47,848 nt of DNA from Acidimicrobiales bacterium (GCA_025456085.1 JALOLF010000015.1:1-47848); one strand, 5' to 3'. Positions 25,275 through 33,403 are shown, counted from the stretch's first letter. Notes: generated from the letters alone by a model not told the origin. Program-made: numbers and translations.

Positions 25275-25885
25275 ACCGCGACGTGTGGAACGAGCGCTAC
25301 GGCGCGGCCGACCTGGTGTGGCACGCGGCGCCCAACCAGTTCCTGCCGCCGGAGGTCGCGGACCGGCCTGCGGGTCGCGCCGTCGACCTGGCGGCCGGCG
25401 AGGGGCGCAACGCCCTGTGGCTGGCCGAGCAGGGGTGGACGGTGACCGGCGTCGACTTCTCCGACGTGGGCCTCGCCAAGGCGGCCCGGCTGGCCGCCGA
25501 CCGCGGCGTCGAGGTCGAGTGGGTGCTCGCCGACCTGCTGCGCTGGGAGGCCGACCGGCCCTACGACCTGGTCATCCAGTTCTACCTGCAGCTGCCCGCC
25601 GACGAGCGCCGTGCCGTCAACGCCGCCGCTGCCCGGGCGGTGGCCCCCGGCGGGGTGTTCCTGGCCGTCGGCCACGACCTGGTCAACCTGACCGAGGGCT
25701 ACGGCGGGCCGCAGTCCCCGGCGGTGCTGGCCACCCCCGACGACGTCGTGGCCGACCTGCGGGCGGCGGGGGTCGACGACCTCGAGATCGTGCGTTCGGA
25801 GCGGGTGACGCGGCGGGTGTCCACCGAGGAGGGCGAACGGGTCGCCATCGACCTGCTCGTCCGGGCCGAACGCCGCGCTCGGTAG
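25271..25885 (+). CDS. Class I SAM-dependent methyltransferase in the his operon
   Basis: A 204-residue methyltransferase of the TehB/methyltransferase-25 type. Motif I is [19 protein letters not shown], followed by [14 protein letters not shown], and LADLLRW and [11 protein letters not shown] mark motifs II and III. The N-terminal [17 protein letters not shown] is typical of this group. The GTG at 25271 overlaps the hisA stop, and the TAG stop at 25883 lies within the presumed hisF -10 box, so it is a full operon member. No methylation step exists in histidine synthesis; the substrate is unknown. Confidence 0.88.
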   Translation: MNRDVWNERYGAADLVWHAAPNQFLPPEVADRPAGRAVDLAAGEGRNALWLAEQGWTVTGVDFSDVGLAKAARLAADRGVEVEWVLADLLRWEADRPYDLVIQFYLQLPADERRAVNAAAARAVAPGGVFLAVGHDLVNLTEGYGGPQSPAVLATPDDVVADLRAAGVDDLEIVRSERVTRRVSTEEGERVAIDLLVRAERRAR

Positions 25886-25888
25886 CCT
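25883..25888 (+). promoter_or_regulatory. Internal leaderless -10 box of hisF
   Basis: TAGCCT, eight bases before the hisF ATG. Its first three bases are the stop codon of the methyltransferase gene. Confidence 0.4.
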
Positions 25889-25896
25889 CGCTGACC

Positions 25897-26682
25897 ATGC
25901 GGACCGCCCGGGTCATCCCCTGTCTCGACGTCGACGACGGCCGTGTCGTCAAGGGCGTCAACTTCGTGGCGCTGCGCGACGCGGGCGACCCCGTCGAGCT
26001 GGCCGCCCGCTACGACGCCGAGGGTGCCGACGAGTTGATCTTCCTGGACATCACCGCCTCGAGCGACGATCGCGACACCGTCGTGGACATGGTGAGCCGC
26101 ACCGCGGAGGAGGTGTTCATCCCCTTCACCATCGGTGGCGGCATCCGCACCGTCGACGACGCCCGACGACTGCTGCGCGCCGGCGCCGACAAGGTCTCGG
26201 TCAACACCGCTGCGGTCAACCGGCCCGAGCTCGTGGCCGAGATCGCCGAGGAGTTCGGCGCCCAGTGCTGCGTCGTGGCCATCGACGGCCGGCGGTGCCG
26301 ACCCGAGGACCCCTTCCCGGCCACCCCGTCGGGGTTCCGGGTCTACACCCACGGCGGGCGCACGCCCATCGATCTCGACGCCGTCGAGTGGGCGGCCCGG
26401 GTGGAGGCCCTGGGTGCGGGCGAGCTGCTGTTGACCTCGATGGACCGCGACGGCACCAAGGACGGCTTCGACCTGCCCCTCACCCGGGCCGTGGCCGACG
26501 CCACCGGGGTGCCGGTCATCGCCTCGGGCGGGGTCGGCACGCTCCAGCACCTCGTCGACGGGGTGCGCGACGGGGGCGCCGACGCGGTGCTGGCGGCATC
26601 GATCTTCCACTTCGGCGAGTTCTCGATCCGCGAGGCCAAGGCCTATCTGGCCGAGCACGGGGTGAGCGTCCGCCCGGGGTGA
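25897..26682 (+). CDS. hisF: Imidazole glycerol phosphate synthase, cyclase subunit
   Basis: A TIM-barrel cyclase of 261 residues that pairs with HisH to make imidazole glycerol phosphate and [19 protein letters not shown] holds the first catalytic aspartate (D11); [33 protein letters not shown] with the second aspartate and [12 protein letters not shown] follow. The last codons and the stop are part of a 17-base tandem duplication (26661-26694), and the stop comes from the second copy. ATG 25897 is eight bases after TAGCCT, so an internal promoter may add to operon transcription. Confidence 0.96.
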   Translation: MRTARVIPCLDVDDGRVVKGVNFVALRDAGDPVELAARYDAEGADELIFLDITASSDDRDTVVDMVSRTAEEVFIPFTIGGGIRTVDDARRLLRAGADKVSVNTAAVNRPELVAEIAEEFGAQCCVVAIDGRRCRPEDPFPATPSGFRVYTHGGRTPIDLDAVEWAARVEALGAGELLLTSMDRDGTKDGFDLPLTRAVADATGVPVIASGGVGTLQHLVDGVRDGGADAVLAASIFHFGEFSIREAKAYLAEHGVSVRPG

Positions 26683-26694
26683 GCGTCCGCCCGG
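26661..26694. repeat. 17-base tandem duplication across the hisF stop
   Basis: The unit GGTGAGCGTCCGCCCGG occurs twice in direct contact, 26661-26677 and 26678-26694. The unit length is not a multiple of three, so the second copy is read in another frame and gives the TGA that ends hisF. Confidence 0.9.
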
Positions 26695-26706
26695 GTGCGC
26701 GGACGA

Positions 26707-27345
26707 TCAGTCGGGCAGCGACCGGGCGAACGCCACCAGCAGGTCGGCCAGGCGCGCCGTGCGGCCGGCCAGGAAGTGGTCGGCCCCCGCGATGACCTCG
26801 ATGCGGGTGGCGGCCCACGCCGCGGTCCGCTCCCGTGCGGTGGCCGGTGGGCAGAACTCGTCGTGCTCGGGCACGGCGCACAGCTTGGGCCGGGGGTCCC
26901 CGCCGGCGACGAGCTCGTCGAGGGGCAGGATCCGCAGCGGCGGTGCCACCAGGAACCACCCCGACAGCCGGGGGTCGACGACGGAGGCCGAGACGTCGGC
27001 GCCGAAGGACCAGCCGGCCTGCACCACCGGCACCTCCGGCGCCAGCACGCACAGCGAGTCCAGCGCGGCCAGGACGTCGTGGCGTTCGTCGCGTCCGCCG
27101 CCGTGGGTGCCGCCCGAGCCCTCCACCCCCCGGAAGTTGAACCGCAGCGCGGCCAGGCCGTGCTCGGGCAGGGTGCGGAACAGCTCACTCGTCACCAGCG
27201 AGCGCATCGAGCCGCCGTGCAGCGGATGGGGGTGGGCCAGCACGACGGCCGCCCACGCGGCCTCCGGCACCGCCACCTCGCCCTCGAGGCGGACGCCGTC
27301 GTCGGTGACCAGGCGGACGGGGCGGGGTTCGATGGTGGCGGCCAC
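26707..27345 (-). CDS. Alpha/beta hydrolase, dienelactone-hydrolase-like
   Basis: A 212-residue alpha/beta hydrolase of the kind often annotated with conserved HPHPLHGG. Motifs are [24 protein letters not shown], the nucleophile region AGWSFGADV, and [10 protein letters not shown] with the final histidine. Family members include putative esterases; no substrate is known. The start GTG at 27345 fits the homologous beginning ([18 protein letters not shown]) and has TACCGT eight bases upstream. It diverges from the GroES-like gene, the two promoters sharing one palindrome. It interrupts the his gene order on the other strand. Confidence 0.85.
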   Translation of the reverse strand: MAATIEPRPVRLVTDDGVRLEGEVAVPEAAWAAVVLAHPHPLHGGSMRSLVTSELFRTLPEHGLAALRFNFRGVEGSGGTHGGGRDERHDVLAALDSLCVLAPEVPVVQAGWSFGADVSASVVDPRLSGWFLVAPPLRILPLDELVAGGDPRPKLCAVPEHDEFCPPATARERTAAWAATRIEVIAGADHFLAGRTARLADLLVAFARSLPD

Positions 27346-27369
27346 GGGTGCAGACGGTACCGTCGGGGC
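27346..27369. promoter_or_regulatory. Palindromic bidirectional leaderless promoter
   Basis: ACGGTACCGT at 27354-27363 is a perfect palindrome. It gives TACCGT on the plus strand (27358-27363), six bases before GTG 27370, and TACCGT on the minus strand (plus 27354-27359), eight bases before GTG 27345. The start codons are only 24 bases apart. Confidence 0.55.
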
Positions 27370-27702
27370 GTGGCCACCCCCGACATCGACAAGCTTCCCG
27401 TCAAGATGCTCAACGACCGCATCCTGGTGAAGATGGGCGGCATGGAGGGGGAGCGCCGCACCACCGGGGGCATCCTCATCCCCGCCACCGCCCAGATGGG
27501 CAAGCGCCTGGTGTGGGCCGAGGTGGTGGCCGTGGGGCCCAACGTGCGGGCCATGGAGATCGGCGACCAGGTGCTGTTCAACCCCGAGGACCGCTACGAG
27601 GTCGAGGTGCGCGGCGACGACTACATCATCCTGCGCGAGCGCGACATCCACGCCGTGGCGGCCAAGCGCCTCGAGGAAGGCTCCACCGGCCTGTACCTGT
27701 AG
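27370..27702 (+). CDS. GroES-like co-chaperonin
   Basis: A 110-residue Cpn10-fold protein. [14 protein letters not shown] at the start, [14 protein letters not shown] (mobile-loop region), [25 protein letters not shown] and [13 protein letters not shown] match the GroES fold. The extended tail [14 protein letters not shown] is unlike canonical GroES, and no groEL is adjacent, so this is probably a second, divergent GroES-like protein rather than the main one. GTG 27370 is six bases after TACCGT. hisI follows 53 bases later. Confidence 0.85.
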   Translation: MATPDIDKLPVKMLNDRILVKMGGMEGERRTTGGILIPATAQMGKRLVWAEVVAVGPNVRAMEIGDQVLFNPEDRYEVEVRGDDYIILRERDIHAVAAKRLEEGSTGLYL

Positions 27703-27740
27703 CGGCCCGAATCGTTTGCGGTCCTCGCGTGCCGCGCCCC

Positions 27741-27746
27741 TACCAT
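27741..27746 (+). promoter_or_regulatory. Leaderless -10 box of hisI
   Basis: TACCAT, nine bases before the hisI ATG at 27756. Confidence 0.4.
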
Positions 27747-27755
27747 GAGCGCCCT

Positions 27756-28139
27756 ATGCCCGAGACGACCCCCATCGCCGTGACCGACGAGCAGCTGGCC
27801 CTGGTCCGCTACGACGCCGCCGGGCTCGTGCCCGCCATCGTGCAGGAGGAGGGCACCGGGCGCATCCTGATGATGGCGTGGATGAACGAGGAATCGCTGC
27901 GGCGCACCTTCGACGAGGGCCGCACCGTGTTCTGGAGCCGGTCCCGCCAGGAGCTGTGGCGCAAGGGCGACACCTCCGGCGACCGGCAGTTCGTGCGCGA
28001 GGCCCGCTACGACTGCGACGGCGACACGCTGCTGTTCGTGGTCGAGCAGGAGGGCCGGGGTGCGTGTCACACCGGGGAGTACTCGTGCTTCTTCCGTCAG
28101 TTCGGCGAGGGCCACACCACGGCCAGCCCCGACGACTGA
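27756..28139 (+). CDS. hisI: Phosphoribosyl-AMP cyclohydrolase
   Basis: A monofunctional cyclohydrolase of 127 residues that opens the purine ring of [41 protein letters not shown], the zinc cysteine in ARYDCDGD and the pair in [12 protein letters not shown] are conserved. No fused HisE domain is present and hisE and hisG are not in the window. ATG 27756 was chosen by the family start and the upstream TACCAT. trpE begins 15 bases after the stop, so the two are probably cotranscribed. Confidence 0.95.
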   Translation: MPETTPIAVTDEQLALVRYDAAGLVPAIVQEEGTGRILMMAWMNEESLRRTFDEGRTVFWSRSRQELWRKGDTSGDRQFVREARYDCDGDTLLFVVEQEGRGACHTGEYSCFFRQFGEGHTTASPDD

Positions 28140-28154
28140 GCCGGCCGCCCCGCC

Positions 28155-29681
28155 GTGCTGCGCCCCTCACGAGACGAGTTCCGGGCGCTGGCCCGCGACC
28201 ACACCGTGGTGCCGGTGTGGCAGGAGCTGCTGGCCGATCTCATCACCCCGGTGGCGGCCTTCGCCCGGCTGACCCGCGACGGCGAACCCGGCTTCCTGCT
28301 GGAGTCCGTGGAGCACGGGGAGCGCTGGAGCCGGTGGTCGTTCGTGGGTCGTCGGGCCGTGGCGACCCTGGTCGCCCGGGGTCGCCACGTCGACGTCGAG
28401 GGGGAGCTGCCCGCCGGCATCCCGCTGGGCGACGGCATCCTGGCCGCGGTCGAGGCCCTGCTGGGGCACTACCGCTCGCCGACCCTCGAGGACCTGCCGC
28501 CCCTGCACGGCGGCCTCATGGGGTACCTGGGCTACGACGTGGTGCGCGAGGTGGAGCACCTGCCCCACGTCCCCACCGACGACCGGGGCCATCCCGACGC
28601 GGTGCTCTCGGTGATCGGCGAGCTGGCCGCCTTCGACCACTTCGCGCAGCGGGTGACGCTCATCGCCAACGCCCTGGTGGCGCCGGGGGCGAGCGACGAC
28701 GAGCTGGACCGGGCCTACGACGACGCCGTCGCCCGCCTGCAGCGCCTGGCAGCCGACGGCGCGGCACCCCTGCCCGAGCCGCTGCTGGAGCCGCCGCCGA
28801 CCGACGACCCGCTGCCGGAGGTCACCTCCTCCATGGGCGCCGCCGCCTACTGCCAGGCCGTCGAGGCGGCCAGGGAGCACATCCTGGCCGGGGACATCTT
28901 CCAGGTCGTGCTGGCCCAGCGCTTCGACCTCGACCTCGACGCCGACCCGTTCGACGTGTACCGGGTGCTGCGCCAGATCAACCCCAGTCCGTACATGTAC
29001 TTCGTGCGCACCCCCGAGGTGACGCTGGTTGGGTCCTCGCCGGAGCCCATGGTGAAGCTCGTCGACGGCACCGTGATCTCCCGGCCCATCGCCGGCACCC
29101 GTCGGCGGGGCCGCACCGAGGAGGAGGACCGCCGCCTCGGTGCCGAGCTGCGCGAGCACCCCAAGGAGATCGCCGAGCACGTGATGCTCGTCGACCTGGC
29201 CCGCAACGACGTGGGACGGGTCGTGGCCTTCGGCACCGAGAAGGTCGACGAGATGCTCGTGCTGGAGCGCTACAGCCACGTCATGCACCTCACCTCGCAG
29301 GTGTCGGGCCGGCTGGCCGAGGGCCGGACCCCCATCGACGTGCTGCGGGCCACGCTGCCGGCGGGCACCGTCTCGGGCGCGCCCAAGGTGCGGGCCATGG
29401 AGATCATCGACGACCTGGAGCCGGTGAAGCGGGGTCCCTACGCGGGTGTGGTCGGCTACCTCGACTTCTCGGGCAACATCGACACCGCCATCGCCATCCG
29501 CACCATGGTCATCGGGCCCGACGGCCGGGCCTCGGTGCAGGCCGGCGCCGGCGTGGTGGTCGACAGCGTGCCCGAGCACGAGGACCTCGAGTGCCACAAC
29601 AAGGCCCGGGCCCTGCTCGCGGCGGTCCCCGGTGCCCGCCGCATGACCGCCGCCCGCCGCTCCGCCACCTCCCCGTCTTGA
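28155..29681 (+). CDS. trpE: Anthranilate synthase component I
   Basis: A 508-residue chorismate-using enzyme giving anthranilate with TrpG. The tryptophan feedback-site motif LLESVE is near residue 49, and the catalytic domain has GDIFQVVLAQRF, PSPYMYFVR, SSPEPMVKL, RPIAGTRRRG, DLARNDVGRV, LPAGTVSGAPKVRAMEII and QAGAGVVVDSVPEHE. Feedback inhibition by tryptophan is therefore expected. GTG 28155 is the only start near the expected N-terminus. trpG and trpD are not in the window; trpC, F, B and A follow 4.6 kb downstream after unrelated genes. Confidence 0.95.
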   Translation: MLRPSRDEFRALARDHTVVPVWQELLADLITPVAAFARLTRDGEPGFLLESVEHGERWSRWSFVGRRAVATLVARGRHVDVEGELPAGIPLGDGILAAVEALLGHYRSPTLEDLPPLHGGLMGYLGYDVVREVEHLPHVPTDDRGHPDAVLSVIGELAAFDHFAQRVTLIANALVAPGASDDELDRAYDDAVARLQRLAADGAAPLPEPLLEPPPTDDPLPEVTSSMGAAAYCQAVEAAREHILAGDIFQVVLAQRFDLDLDADPFDVYRVLRQINPSPYMYFVRTPEVTLVGSSPEPMVKLVDGTVISRPIAGTRRRGRTEEEDRRLGAELREHPKEIAEHVMLVDLARNDVGRVVAFGTEKVDEMLVLERYSHVMHLTSQVSGRLAEGRTPIDVLRATLPAGTVSGAPKVRAMEIIDDLEPVKRGPYAGVVGYLDFSGNIDTAIAIRTMVIGPDGRASVQAGAGVVVDSVPEHEDLECHNKARALLAAVPGARRMTAARRSATSPS

Positions 29682-29685
29682 CGAA

Positions 29686-29728
29686 ATCTCGTCACCGAGC
29701 ATCGGTCTCCGGGGTCTGGTGACGAGAT
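29686..29728. promoter_or_regulatory. Inverted repeat between trpE and ygfZ-like gene
   Basis: ATCTCGTCACC (29686-29696) is repeated inverted as GGTGACGAGAT (29718-29728), 21 bases apart. Each arm is itself near-palindromic: GACGA-AATC-TCGTC at 29680-29693 and CGAGATCTCG at 29723-29732. No T tract follows, so a paired operator is as likely as a terminator hairpin. Confidence 0.4.
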
Positions 29729-29756
29729 CTCGGGCTGGGGGAGGAGGGATCGGCCG

Positions 29757-29762
29757 TAGCCT
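29757..29762 (+). promoter_or_regulatory. Leaderless -10 box of the YgfZ-like gene
   Basis: TAGCCT, six bases before the ATG at 29769, just after the inverted repeat. Confidence 0.45.
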
Positions 29763-29768
29763 GGCGGG

Positions 29769-30671
29769 ATGGGCGACGCGTCGACGGATCAGTGGGTGGT
29801 GCGCAACGAGGCGGGCGCAGCGAGGTTGCCCGTCGACGTCGTGTCGGTGGAGGGGCCCGACGCCGCAGCGTTCCTCCAGGGCCAGCTCTCCCAGGACGTG
29901 GCCGCCCTCGCGGTGGGGGAGTCGGCCCGCTCGTTGCTGCTGCAACCCCAGGGGAAGCTCGACGCCTGGGTGCGGGTGAGCCGCACGGCGGAGCGCGCGT
30001 TCCTGCTCGACGTGGACGCGGGCTGGGGTGAGGTGGTGCTGGCCCGCCTCCAGCGGTTCAAGCTGCGCACGAAGGCCGACCTGGCGCTGCACCGCGACTG
30101 GGCGCTGGTCGCCGTGCGGGGCCCGGCGACGCCGTCGCTCGAGCTCGACCGCACCGGTGCCGCGGTGGTGGTGCCCGTCGAGGCGGGAGGCGTCCCCGGT
30201 GTCGACCTGCTCGGGCCCGATCCGGTGGTCCCGCCGGGGGCGGTGACGGTCGATCCCGACGCCCTCGAGACCCTGCGCATCGAGGCGGGGGTGCCGCGCA
30301 TGGGGGTGGAGCTCGACGAGTCGACCATCCCCGCCGCAGCCGGCATCGTCGAGGGCTCGGTGTCGTGGACCAAGGGTTGCTACACGGGCCAGGAGCTGGT
30401 CGCCCGCATCGACAGCCGCGGCAACAACGTGCCCCGGCTGCTGCGCGGCCTCGTCGTGGAGACCAACGCCCGGCCACCGGTCGGTGCCGACATCGTCGTC
30501 GGCGACGAGGTCGTGGGGGCGGTCACGAGCGTGGCGGAGTCCGCGCTCCTGCGGGCCCCGATCGCCCTGGGCTACGTCAGGCGTGGCATCGAGCCGCCGG
30601 TGCAGGGTGCGGTGCGGGCCGAGGGTCGTGCGGTCCCCGTCCGCATCGAGGCGCTACCCCTGGTTCGTTGA
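29769..30671 (+). CDS. ygfZ: YgfZ/GcvT-like folate-binding protein
   Basis: A 300-residue protein of the YgfZ family, which uses tetrahydrofolate to help make or repair iron-sulfur clusters such as that of MiaB. The hallmark K-G-C-Y-x-G-Q-E motif is present as TKGCYTGQELVARIDSRG near residue 204, and the N-terminal VEGPDAAAFLQGQLSQDV and QPQGKLDAWVRVSR segments are typical. Nearby iron-sulfur enzymes in the window (RlmN, Nth) could be clients, but no direct link is shown. ATG 29769 follows TAGCCT by six bases. Its last 18 bases overlap the converging kinase gene. Confidence 0.92.
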   Translation: MGDASTDQWVVRNEAGAARLPVDVVSVEGPDAAAFLQGQLSQDVAALAVGESARSLLLQPQGKLDAWVRVSRTAERAFLLDVDAGWGEVVLARLQRFKLRTKADLALHRDWALVAVRGPATPSLELDRTGAAVVVPVEAGGVPGVDLLGPDPVVPPGAVTVDPDALETLRIEAGVPRMGVELDESTIPAAAGIVEGSVSWTKGCYTGQELVARIDSRGNNVPRLLRGLVVETNARPPVGADIVVGDEVVGAVTSVAESALLRAPIALGYVRRGIEPPVQGAVRAEGRAVPVRIEALPLVR

Positions 30672-32471
30672 GGGCCGGTCGTCCGCCTCGGTCGGGTCCG
30701 GCACAGCTCCCGTCGCGTCCGGACGCGGCGGTGGTCCGTCCAGTGGCCCCGGCAGGGTGACGACGATGGCGGCCCCGGCGCCCGGCGCGGAGGTGGCCGT
30801 CACGGTGCCGCCCATGCCTTCCACCAGCTCACGCACGATGGCCAGACCCAGGCCCGAACCGCTCTCGGCGTGCCGGGGCGTGCGGGCGGCCTGGTACAGC
30901 CGCTCGAACACGTGGGGCAGGTCCTCGGGGGCGATGCCGGGCCCGTCGTCACGCACCTCGATCCGGGCGCCCGTCGCCGCACGGGTCACCGCCACCGAGA
31001 TGACCGCGGTGGCGTAGCGCCGAGCGTTGTCCACGAGGTTCGCCACCACCTGCCGCAGCCGGTCCGGGTCGGCCCGTGCCGGCACGGGTCCGGCGTCGGG
31101 GACGAGCTCGAGGCGCAGGCCCACTCCTTCGACGCCGGGTCGCAGCCCCTCGACCGCCCCGCCGACCACCTGCGCCGCGTCGACGTCGGCCGGGTGGAAG
31201 CGGAACGTGCGGGCCTCCAGCCGGGCGAGGTCGAGCAGGTCGGCGACCAGCCGTTCGAGGCGTGCCGATTCGTCGAGGATCACCGAGGCCGCCCGGCCGG
31301 GGTCGGGCGCGGTGTGGTCGACGATGGCCTCGGCCCACCCCCGGATGGAGGTGAGCGGGGTGCGCAGGTCGTGCGTGATGGACAGCAGGAACTGGCGCTC
31401 CAGGCCCCGCGATCGTGCCAGCGCCTCGGTCATCTGGTTGATGCCGTGTCCCAGCTCGTCGAGCTCGTCGGGGGAGCGGCCGGTGCTCGGCTGCTCGGGG
31501 AGGCGGACCTCCAGGTCGCCGGCCGCGATGCGTGCGGTGGCCGCCGTGGCTCGCCGCAGCGGGCTGGTGAGCGCCTGACCGAGGCGCGTCGCCACCACCG
31601 CGCCGATGAGCAGCGTCACCCCGGCCGACAGCGCGAACCAGCGCACCGAGCTGCCCGGCACCGGATCCACGGTCTGGGCCACGACCACCGCCTGCACGTA
31701 GCCGGCGTCGGCGTCGACGGGCGCTGCGGCGAAGACCCGGCGCCCGCGTGAGCCCGACACGGTCGAACCCTCCAGCAGCGCCGACGGCGGCACGTCGGCC
31801 GTGGTCAGGCCGTCGGGGAGCTGCGTGCCCGGTTCGAACGTGCCCCCTGGGGTGACGACCACGAGCTCGATGTCCTGGCCCTCCAGCGTGGCCTGGAGGG
31901 CGTCGCGCTGCGCGCTGCGCCGTTCGGCGGCCGTGCACAGCAGGCGTCGGGCCTGCGCGAGGCGTCGGCGTCCGCTGGCCGGGCCGACCTCGGGGCTCGG
32001 CTGGGTGCAGAAGGCAGATCGCAGCCCGCCGAGCGTGTCGGCCGACGGGTCGGCGCAGAACACCTCCCCGGCGGAGATGACCTCCTCGGCCAGGTACGGC
32101 GCCAGCGACGAGCCCGATCCGTCGTCGCACACCGCCGCCGTCACCTGCTCCAACCCGGCGGTGGTGGTGGCATCGACGCACAGCAGGGCCTGGAGGCGCA
32201 CGACGGCGTCCTGTTGGGCGGGGGCGGCGTCGAGCGGCGGCGGCTCGTTGCAGAACTGGTCGCGGAGCTGGTCGAGCTCCTCGCCCGTGGCCCGGGTGAG
32301 ACCCTCCTGGCTGAGCGCGATGAGCTGCGCCGCCACCTCGGCCTGGGACACGACGTCGTCCCGGGCGGCGTTGCGGGCCCCGATGCGGCTGAGCGCCAAC
32401 GTGCCCAGTCCGGCGATGAGCAGCGCAGCAGCGGCCGTCCCCAGGATGGCCAGCGTGAGCCGGCGCTTCAC
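30654..32471 (-). CDS. Sensor histidine kinase with triple two-cysteine-repeat sensor
   Basis: A membrane histidine kinase of 605 residues. Helix 1 spans about residues 7-29 and helix 2 about 278-297, leaving an external sensor of some 250 residues. Then come HAMP (about 298-350), HisKA with H367 in SITHDLRTPLTSIRGWAE, and an HATPase domain with NLVDNARRYA, DDGPGIAPEDLPHVFERLY and GSGLGLAIV. The sensor has six cysteines, C74, C98, C115, C139, C155 and C179, as three C-x23-C units spaced 41 and 40 residues apart, each with L-x2-[LV]-x3-[FV] before the first cysteine. I know no described domain with this pattern. The GTG start lies 168 bases after the regulator stop, a wide gap for such a pair, with a direct-repeat site in it. 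Confidence 0.92.
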   Translation of the reverse strand: MKRRLTLAILGTAAAALLIAGLGTLALSRIGARNAARDDVVSQAEVAAQLIALSQEGLTRATGEELDQLRDQFCNEPPPLDAAPAQQDAVVRLQALLCVDATTTAGLEQVTAAVCDDGSGSSLAPYLAEEVISAGEVFCADPSADTLGGLRSAFCTQPSPEVGPASGRRRLAQARRLLCTAAERRSAQRDALQATLEGQDIELVVVTPGGTFEPGTQLPDGLTTADVPPSALLEGSTVSGSRGRRVFAAAPVDADAGYVQAVVVAQTVDPVPGSSVRWFALSAGVTLLIGAVVATRLGQALTSPLRRATAATARIAAGDLEVRLPEQPSTGRSPDELDELGHGINQMTEALARSRGLERQFLLSITHDLRTPLTSIRGWAEAIVDHTAPDPGRAASVILDESARLERLVADLLDLARLEARTFRFHPADVDAAQVVGGAVEGLRPGVEGVGLRLELVPDAGPVPARADPDRLRQVVANLVDNARRYATAVISVAVTRAATGARIEVRDDGPGIAPEDLPHVFERLYQAARTPRHAESGSGLGLAIVRELVEGMGGTVTATSAPGAGAAIVVTLPGPLDGPPPRPDATGAVPDPTEADDRPSTNQG

Positions 32472-32587
32472 CGCCGTCGCCTCGCCGGTCCGGGGCGCGG
32501 CCCCGCCCCGGGGCGTCGCTGGTGGTCCGCGGGCGGCGGCCGGCGTCGGGCCCGGCGGGGGTGCAGCACACCGGCAGTCTTGCCGGC

Positions 32588-32607
32588 GGATGTGAGCAGG
32601 ATGTGAA
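32588..32607 (-). promoter_or_regulatory. PhoP-like direct-repeat box upstream of the kinase gene
   Basis: On the minus strand TCACATC, four bases (CTGC), TCACATC: two 7-base direct repeats with an 11-base period (plus 32589-32595 and 32600-32606). OmpR-family regulators bind such repeats; mycobacterial PhoP uses TCACAGC-N4-TCACAGC. It lies 118-135 bases before the kinase GTG and just after the regulator gene, so autoregulation is plausible. Confidence 0.5.
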
Positions 32608-32639
32608 CGCCCGACCGGTCGGCGACCGCCCGGGTCACG

Positions 32640-33317
32640 TCACCCGAGCCGGTAGCCCACACCCCACACCGTCGCCAGGGGCAGGTCGTCACCCAGCTTC
32701 CTGCGCAGCTGTCGGACGTGCACGTCGACGGTGCGCTCGTCGCCGACCCAGTCGTGGCCCCATACGCCGTCGAGGAGTTGACGGCGGCTGAGCGCCAGAC
32801 CGCGGTGCTCGGCGAGGTAGGCGATCAGGTCGAACTCCCGGGCAGCCAGCGCCACGACCGTCCCCGCGTGGCGCACCTCCCGGCGGCCCAGGTCGATCTC
32901 GGTGTCGCCGACGGCGAGCACCTTCGCGGCGCGGGTCGGGGCCTCGGTGCGGCGCAGCACGGCCTTGACCCGCGCCACCAGCTCCCGGGGGGAGAAGGGC
33001 TTGGTCACGTAGTCGTCGGCGCCCAGCTCCAGGCCGAGCACCCGGTCGAGCTCGCTGTCGCGTGCCGTGAGCAGGATGACGGGCAGATCGGAGTCGGCCC
33101 GAACGCGCCGGCACACCTCGAGGCCGTCCATGCCGCCGGGCAGCCCGATGTCGAGCACGACCAGGCTGGGGCGCCGGTCGCGCACGGTGCGCAGCGCCGC
33201 CTCGCCGTCGGCGGCCTGGTAGACGCGGTAGCCGGCCTGACGCAGGTAGAGGTCCACCAGATCGGCGATGTTCGGGTCGTCCTCGACGACCACGACGACG
33301 GTTTCCGGTTCGGCCAT
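32640..33317 (-). CDS. OmpR/PhoB-family response regulator
   Basis: A 225-residue two-component regulator. The receiver domain has the acidic pair D13-D14, phospho-acceptor D56 in VVLDIGLPGG, the switch threonine in LLTARDS and the lysine in DDYVTKPFSPREL. The winged-helix DNA-binding domain (from about residue 130) has LAAREFDLIAYLAEH, LSRRQLLDGVWG and DERTVDVHVRQLRRKLGDD. The start ATG at 33317 fits the family; the frame stays open upstream but is not protein-like. It precedes the kinase gene on the same strand and is its likely partner. CAGAAT nine bases upstream is a weak -10 candidate. Confidence 0.94.
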   Translation of the reverse strand: MAEPETVVVVVEDDPNIADLVDLYLRQAGYRVYQAADGEAALRTVRDRRPSLVVLDIGLPGGMDGLEVCRRVRADSDLPVILLTARDSELDRVLGLELGADDYVTKPFSPRELVARVKAVLRRTEAPTRAAKVLAVGDTEIDLGRREVRHAGTVVALAAREFDLIAYLAEHRGLALSRRQLLDGVWGHDWVGDERTVDVHVRQLRRKLGDDLPLATVWGVGYRLG

Positions 33318-33403
33318 GGCCCGGTCATTCTGGCCCACCGGCGATCCCCGCCGCCGGCGGGCCCGCTCCTGCCGCCGACGGGCGGTCGCGCCACCCGGCC
33401 CCG

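Noticed and set aside
28140..28154. Leader peptide or T-box attenuator before trpE
   Set aside because: Only 15 bases separate hisI and trpE, so there is no room.
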